The notes under the pieces: generated by a model
What the model was told of the DNA's origin: nothing
What the model saw: the letters and a program-made list of their open reading frames with translations, nothing else
Database searches by the model: none
Program-made: the position numbers and the translations under genes
In this document: positions 58,445 to 64,000 of the stretch, piece after piece
How the letters are laid out: each line of letters begins with the position of its first letter
How positions within the stretch are numbered: position 1 is the first letter of the stretch
Source of the DNA: Phyto melanocephala
Taxonomy: Eukaryota; Arthropoda; Insecta; Diptera; Rhinophoridae
Assembly: GCA_941918925.1 (NCBI GenBank)
Contig: OW799236.1
Span: 79,548,713-79,612,712 of the forward strand
Reading direction: 5' to 3'
Length of the DNA: 64,000 bases

Positions 58445-58870
58445 CATGTTGCTTATACTGTTGGTTTTATGAGCTTATAATTTTCATTGATAGTAGAATA
58501 TGTGAGAAGTGGGCGTCAAAGACGGCGTATCGAAGTTAACTTAAATATTTTAGTGTCAAGACCTTTATTCTTCAAAAATCTGTGTCCATAGAAAAATTAT
58601 ATGGATTAAAAAAGCCTTATATGGAAGGTAATCGTTAAAGCGGTTGCGTCACCTTAATTTTCAGTTATTAAAAATCTATTGATTTAAAAACAATGTTTGC
58701 AAAACTTCAAAATCGTACATCTAATTTTGTCAGTTTTATTACGTTTTTAATTTTAAATAGACCGAAAATGACACTGTGCGATATAAATTTTCGTACATTT
58801 TGATCTATATCTCCTTTCTGCCAAACTGTGTTTAATATCTCTAGGGGTCAACATTATTTGAAGCCAATTA
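58445..58870 (-). mobile_element. Helentron-like repeat, long-class fragment
   Basis: Parallels 63180-63540 of the long copy: GGTTTTATGAGCTTATAA, GAAGTGGGCGTCAAAGACGG, AAATCGTACATCTAATTTTG, GACACTGTGCGATATAAATT and TTGATCTATATCTCC. Both ends are missing. Confidence 0.6.
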
Positions 58871-58892
58871 GTTATTGTATTTAACACTAGTT

Positions 58893-59907
58893 ATACCCTT
58901 CACCTGTGGTGCACAAGGCTATATATATCTTTGTCATTCCGTTTGTACTTTCTACAATTTTCATTTCCGACCCCATAAAGTATGTTTTTCTGAAATCTTA
59001 TAAATAGAGGAGTTGATTAAGCCCTGACCGTCTGTCCGTCTGCCCGTGTGTTGGTTGAAATCAACTTTAAGAAGCAAATATATGTTCCTCAGATCTGTGT
59101 ATAGTATCAATATTTTGGAAATATCTGGGAATGAATCGCTATTGAAATTCAGCACAATCGCCCGATAACTTTCTGAGATATGAGCAAATAAACACGACTG
59201 CCTCTGTTTTTTCCTATTTTTTTTACCACCAAAATTAAAATTGTTCAGCCATAGAATAATTTATAGTTACCTTTGCTACTATTTGTAGATATAGCATGCC
59301 TCTAGAGATATTCGTGTAAAATTTTAGATAAATCGGGCTCTTATCGGTAAAGTTATAGGTTTAATATATATTCTAAAAATTTACAAACGTAAATCAATTT
59401 TTTTCAGCTGCTAGACAACCGATAGAGTCAATATTGGTATCATCTGAATGGACTTGACTAGTACAATAAAATCACTATAAAAAACTTTAAATTTATTGTG
59501 GCCGCCACTACAATGGCGGATAATAAATTTATATATGAGCCAAATCTGGTATTTTAAAATGCAACTTCTTGAACCCCCTCAATATTGGTATCAAATTAAA
59601 AGGCTTGACCAGTAGATTACAGTAAATTATTCTAAAACGTAAACTCCAAGATGTCGTCTAAAACAAAATGGCGGATAAAATTTTTTTAACCCCATCAATG
59701 TGGGTATCAAATGAAAGGGCTTGACTAGTTGAATGCACTTAACTACCTAAAAATTCAAAATCGAGGATGGCGTCGTAAATAATAAAGAAAAAAGGGGAAT
59801 AACATGAAATATAGGTTAAGGTTCGATGTGAGATTATACCTATGTACATGATGGTGAAGGGTATCATCAGATTCGGCAAGGCCGAATATAACACTTTTAC
59901 TTGTTTA
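58893..59907 (+). mobile_element. DINE-1/Helentron-like repeat, long variant, nearly complete
   Basis: Starts TATACCCTTCACCTGTGGTG, then TTCCGACCCCATAAAGTATG and GACCGTCTGTCCGTCTGCCC. Next come GAGATATGAGCAAATAAACA, CCTCTAGAGATATTCGTG and three modules pairing GATG/GATGTCG words with AAAGGGCTTGACTAGT. The end is TGATGGTGAAGGGTATCATC with hairpin ATTCGGCAAGGCCGAAT and AACACTTTTACTTGTT. The first 270 nt match the start of the 10746 copy; the rest replaces its A/T-tract body. Confidence 0.75.
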
Positions 59908-60899
59908 ATTTAAATTTGTTGGTTTATGGTTAAAAATTTTATTTTAATGATTTTCTAATTTTTTTTTTATTCTGTACCAATATCAGTACCAATAGGATGA
60001 ACACGCTAAACAAAATTACCTTTTTTTAATGCAACTAGAAAATTGAGTTCAATTCCTTTTTTCAATTTTCCAAATCAATGGTTTATACACTTGTGAACCC
60101 ATATTGATTAAGAGTCCTAATTAAACTTCTATGGAAAACTACAACATACGCATTGCATGTGTATAGATGTATGAGCTATACGGGTATGGGTTAACTTTGT
60201 AGTAAATGGTTAATGATACTCATAGTATTTCTAACACACAAAAATTAATGATGTACTTGCTACTGCATATTTATACACTTGTATTCCTCACAACAGTGTT
60301 CGACAATGTGGAATCCAGAGCTGAACAATTCTTAGGTTTGTGGGAAAATATAATTTTTTTTTTGGAATTTTTAAGAAGAATTTTTTTTTATAAAAAGAAT
60401 TACCTAGAGAAATTAATTAAAAAAAAGCCATTGTATCTAAATAACAAATATAAAGTAAGTTTTTTTTCACTTAGTTACTTTAGTTTATTTTTGCCAAAAA
60501 CCCAGTTCTTTAATTCCACGAATCACGATGTCATTTGAATTGAGTTTATAGAAAAAATTAACTAGTTTCTTGCCAAGAAATGATCTAAGGTAACTAGTTT
60601 TATATAAATTTATTATAATAATATAAGAAGTTTCTAAATATACTTTCATCAGTCAGTAGTAAACCTGCGGACTTAGGAAATCGTGTTTAGGGTTGCCTTT
60701 TAAATTTCGCGATAGGGCAACGGCAGTGCTGCAATCTGAGAGCTGGTGACCTTCCTATTGTAAAATTTGATATATTTCACTAATTTTCGTACTCAGAATG
60801 TTTTGACATACGTACACTATTTTTGTTGTTTACAGTAGCCTGAAAAATTTATGTCGAACAAAAAATTTAACCTAGTCTTAAAATCAACAACAGTGCATT
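59908..60899. other. 5' flanking DNA, nothing recognised
   Basis: AT-rich; the 110-codon frame at 60206 is F/L/K-rich without motif. The left end of the mellifera-like mariner may lie near 60780-60850 but was not recognised. Confidence 0.35.
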
Positions 60900-61600
60900 A
60901 ATGAACTTAATTTGGCTGTAAGCGATGATGCACCATCAAAAATTCAATAGTGATCGTAGTTCGCTCAACGACGAATTTTGTGAAGATTGTCCAAAATCGA
61001 TTGTTGTTCCGAAAAACACTGGTGCTGTGCCTAAATTGTTACTGCAAGATGGTCATGTAAATTATTGTAAGATTTATGCAGCCACTTATTGGTGAGATCA
61101 GTATATAATAAATATTGAATAAACATTGCTTAAAAAAAGGTTCGTGTCATTTGGTTATAAGAAATTCACAAATATTACGATAGCAGTATGTCAAAACATG
61201 TGTATGCCATCGTGACAGGTGACGAATGTTGGATCGGGTTCAAAGCACATGGCCGCCTGTTTTTAGTTTTTGAAAAAAACCGGACCTGTCTCCATCGTAC
61301 CACTGGTTACTTCTGAATATTACACAAATGCTTGACAATGCGAGCTCGTACACATTGACTTAGAGCATTCAAAATTTGATTTTATGAGTCAATCGCCACA
61401 TAGTCCTGACTTGGCATTCAAATACTTTTTTATTCTGAAAAATATAGAAATAAATTAAGAGGTCAACGTTTCTCGGCACCTATTGAAGCTGTTGATACGT
61501 CAGAATGCATGTTTGGGAGATACATCAATTGGAATAGAAAAAGTGCTTCGAAAATTGATTCGAAAATTAGAGGATGAATATTTATTTGTTATATAAGAAT
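60900..61600 (+). mobile_element. mariner relic, mellifera-like
   Basis: The plus strand gives LNDEFCEDCPKSIVVPKNTG (near 60970-61025) and LLQDGHVNYCKIYAA (near 61040), the DNA-binding part. Then come AIVTGDECWI (near 61210), the first catalytic Asp block, KHMAACF (near 61250), KTGPVSIVPLVTSEYYT (near 61280) and SPHSPDLAFKYFF (near 61395), where the third catalytic Asp of ...APNDFF is replaced. The second-Asp block (HHDNA) is reduced to DNASSYTL-like residues in a shifted frame. Many stops. Confidence 0.7.
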
Positions 61601-61932
61601 TTAAAGTTAAGGCTTCATTAGTCTTTACTTTCTGTGGTCGTTCTGTGACGTGCCGTTCTGTTGTTTAATTTTTGTGGTTACTTCTTTTGTAAAAACTCAA
61701 GGTAATCTTACAAAAGTCAGTTTATTATAATTTTTGTTTATTTTTATGGTCAAAGTCCATACTCAAAAAAATGTGTGGTGTCAGATTTCATCTATAAGCA
61801 AGACTGTTTGCTGTTGCTGCCACCTTTAAAATATAGGCTACTAGATATCAGCTGTTTCTCTCTCAATGGCCGTCACTTAACGTTGAATTCTATTTTCTAC
61901 AGGTTCGTCCGCAACGGAACGAAACGAAACAG

Positions 61933-63984
61933 AACAAGTAAGAGCACTATATTCGGCTGTGCCGAATCTTTTATACCCACCACCAATTTTGTGTACATTT
62001 AAAGCGCAATATTTATTATTTTGTTAATAGCTATGGAATAATCTCTTTATAATAAAATATGTATCACTTTCTTTATAGAGAGTGATTAAATTTTAAGGGC
62101 CCATTTATTTAAATTTGTTTTCTACATTTCACTTGACATTTCTCAATCTCAAACTTACTCAATTTGATCCGTGGAAAGATACGCAAATGAGCAACGCTTT
62201 AAAGTTATTCAGGTTTTTTATAAAAATGGGCGTTCAAATCAAAATGCATTTTGTGCACTTCGTAATTCTTTTGATCAACATAATCGTTAAAATTCGTCCA
62301 CAATCGGGAGAATTGTAAAAAATATTTAAATTTCTGCAAAACAGGTCTGTATAAAATGTTAGAAAATCTGTAAATGCCTTCTTAGTTCGTTGAATGGGAA
62401 CCACTGCTGGTTTTTGCGATAGTGTGGCAAAAGAGCAGTCAACCTCGCTTCATCATCATGCCCAACAATTGAGCATCAACATTGTCATTGAAAATTTGGA
62501 CCATCAGATAGAGGAGTGGCGCCAAGGCTGGGGGGCCATTTGGCCGATATGTTGTTAAATACATAATTGAACCATACAAATATTATCACTACAAAAAGAA
62601 ATAATAAGAATTTCATAAATAATTTGTGTTTTATTTAAATTCAACATAAAATTTAACCACCCTTTATAACTTCGATATGCTACTAAAATGTTTTTGTAAA
62701 TGTAGTCTTTCAATGAAAGTGGGCATTAAAGTAGGCGTGTCAATAAAGTTTCTGCTAATAAATACAACTTAGATATTTCAATATAGTCGTTTATTTTCCC
62801 AAAAATTTTGTCAATAGAGAAATTACATGAATTTAAGATAAACCGTTATATGGGAGGTAGTCGTTAAAGTGGGTGTGTCACCTAAACTTTTTGGCACACC
62901 AATGAGCTTTGAAATTTCATTAACGGTTTATAACGTGAAAACTGGGCGTTATAGTAGGCGTGTCAAAGTTATTTTTGCGAATGAGTAAAACTTAGGTGTT
63001 TCAATATAGCCCTTTATTATTCCAAAATCATTATGAGTAGAGAAATTATATGAATTTTAGGTAAATCGTTATATGAGAGGTGGGCGTAAAAGTGGGCGTG
63101 GCACCTTTATTTTCTGGCACAGTAATGACAATGCCTAGGGGGATATACGTAGCAAATTTTATCATCATACCTCTAATTTTGGCGGTTTTATAAGCTTTTA
63201 AATTTCATTAACGGTTTATAACGTGAAAAGTGGGCGTTATAGTAGGCGTGTCAAAGTTATTTTTGCGAATGAGTACAACTTAGGTGTTTCAATATAGCCC
63301 TTTTTTATTCCAAACTCTTTATTAATTGAGAAATTATATAAGTTTTAGTTAAAACTTAAGTGGCATATTGATTTTCCGTTACAAAAAAGCCTCTCACCAA
63401 AAAGCAAAGTGTGCAAAATTTCAGAGTCGTACATCTAATTTTGTTGCTTTTATGACGTTTTTGTTTTTAAATATACCGAAAAGTACACTGTGCGGTATAA
63501 ATTTTCGTATATCTTGGTCGATAACTCCTCTCCTAATGCATAGATTTAGATAATTTTCGGGGAAAAATATTGTTTTTACTCAGGAAATATATATTCGAAG
63601 TTTCATGAGTCTACGTTAATGCGTTTGGACACAATTCCATTTTATTCGATGTTTGAAGGACACGGTTTTTTCGACCTACTCTTGCTTTTCGAGCTATAAC
63701 TCTGTTCCTAATATTCCGATTTAGCCCATTTTCAATATCAAACAAACCTTGTCTATAAGAAAGATTCTGGCAAAATTTGAGCTCCCTAGCTTTTTCGGTG
63801 CGACCTCTATCGTGCTTTCAACAGACGGACAGACGGACGGACATAGCTAGATCGTCATCAAATCAAACCCTGATTCAGAATATATATACTTTATGGGGTC
63901 TAAAATGGATATTTCGATGTGTTACAAACGGAATGACAAAATGAATATACCCCCACCATTTTTTTGGTGGCGGGTATAAAAACT
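61933..63984 (-). mobile_element. DINE-1/Helentron-like repeat, long class, most complete
   Basis: Begins AACAAGTAAGAGCACTATA with hairpin ATTCGGCTGTGCCGAAT, then TTTTATACCCACCACCAAT, and ends TTTTTGGTGGCGGGTATAAA. Two internal modules with AGTGGGCGTTATAGTAGGCG (near 62942-62962 and 63228-63248) are near-identical direct repeats of about 285 nt spacing. The core reads ACGGACAGACGGACGGACAT then TATACTTTATGGGGTC. A rosa-type derivative sits at about 62076-62664. Confidence 0.8.
62076..62664 (+). mobile_element. rosa-type deletion derivative nested in the Helentron
   Basis: Ends are TAGAGAGTGATTAAATTTTA and, reversed, TAAAGGGTGGTTAAATTTTA. It encodes on the plus strand fragments of the family N-terminus (FFIKMGVQIKMH; CDSVAKEQSTSLHHHAQQLS near 62418-62478) fused directly to the C-terminus (VIENLDHQIEEWRQGWG near 62490-62545). 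All three catalytic blocks are gone. The related long Helentron at 47.2 kb reads TTCTTTGTATAACTTCG across the same point (47352-47353), the empty TA site. Confidence 0.75.
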
Positions 63985-64000
63985 AGCGACATATACACAT

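Noticed and set aside
60206..60538. 110-codon plus-strand frame
   Set aside because: F/L/K-rich, AT-driven composition, no domain, no flanking gene signals.
1..64000. tRNA, rRNA or miRNA genes
   Set aside because: No cloverleaf, A/B box pair or conserved rRNA segment was recognised by eye; a tRNAscan or Infernal run would be decisive.

Overview
The window looks like nuclear DNA from a higher fly (Brachycera, probably a calyptrate such as a muscid or blowfly). It is strongly AT-rich, genes are sparse, introns are long, and the repeats are typical of flies: DINE-1-like Helentrons, mariners and non-LTR fragments. No bacterial features (operons, ribosome binding sites) are present. The species cannot be fixed from the sequence alone.

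Only one host gene is firmly visible. Two minus-strand exons (37279-38276 and 26266-26414) join in phase across a 10.9 kb GT-AG intron. Together they encode a hydrophobic signal segment, a complete EGF domain and most of a second, calcium-binding EGF domain. The peptide fits the N-terminus of eyes shut (eys/spacemaker), the secreted proteoglycan-like protein of the inter-rhabdomeral space in insect eyes. The rest of the gene should lie beyond base 1, so positions 1-26265 are read as intron 2. Positions 38277-64000 are 5' flank or 5' UTR introns; no promoter or 5' exon could be identified.

Nearly everything else that can be recognised is decayed mobile DNA. (a) At least eleven remnants of rosa-type (DD41D) mariners occur, best preserved at 54567-55486 with 31-nt perfect inverted repeats. 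(b) There are two irritans-like mariner relics (about 2050-2880 and 44120-44935) and one mellifera-like relic (about 60900-61600). (c) Two copies of a Tc1-like DD37E element occur (23612-24726, lacking its left end; 32506-33747, both ends intact). (d) Many copies of a DINE-1/Helentron-like repeat share a 3' hairpin module and fall into a short and a long class. (e) There are hAT remnants, several MITEs, a Helitron-like element and three non-LTR retrotransposon 3' fragments. (f) Two relics (19164-20476 and about 53790-54480) belong to one uncharacterised protein family that resembles a DDE transposase. The first is bracketed by imperfect inverted repeats and is the best candidate here for a poorly described element.

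The repeats are nested in ways that can be dated from the window itself. Two rosa deletion derivatives sit inside long Helentron copies, and each copy carries the other's unoccupied site. A 117-bp palindromic MITE sits in a larger MITE whose second copy at 49.1-49.6 kb has the empty site. Coordinates of degenerate repeats are approximate (often within 20-50 bases).
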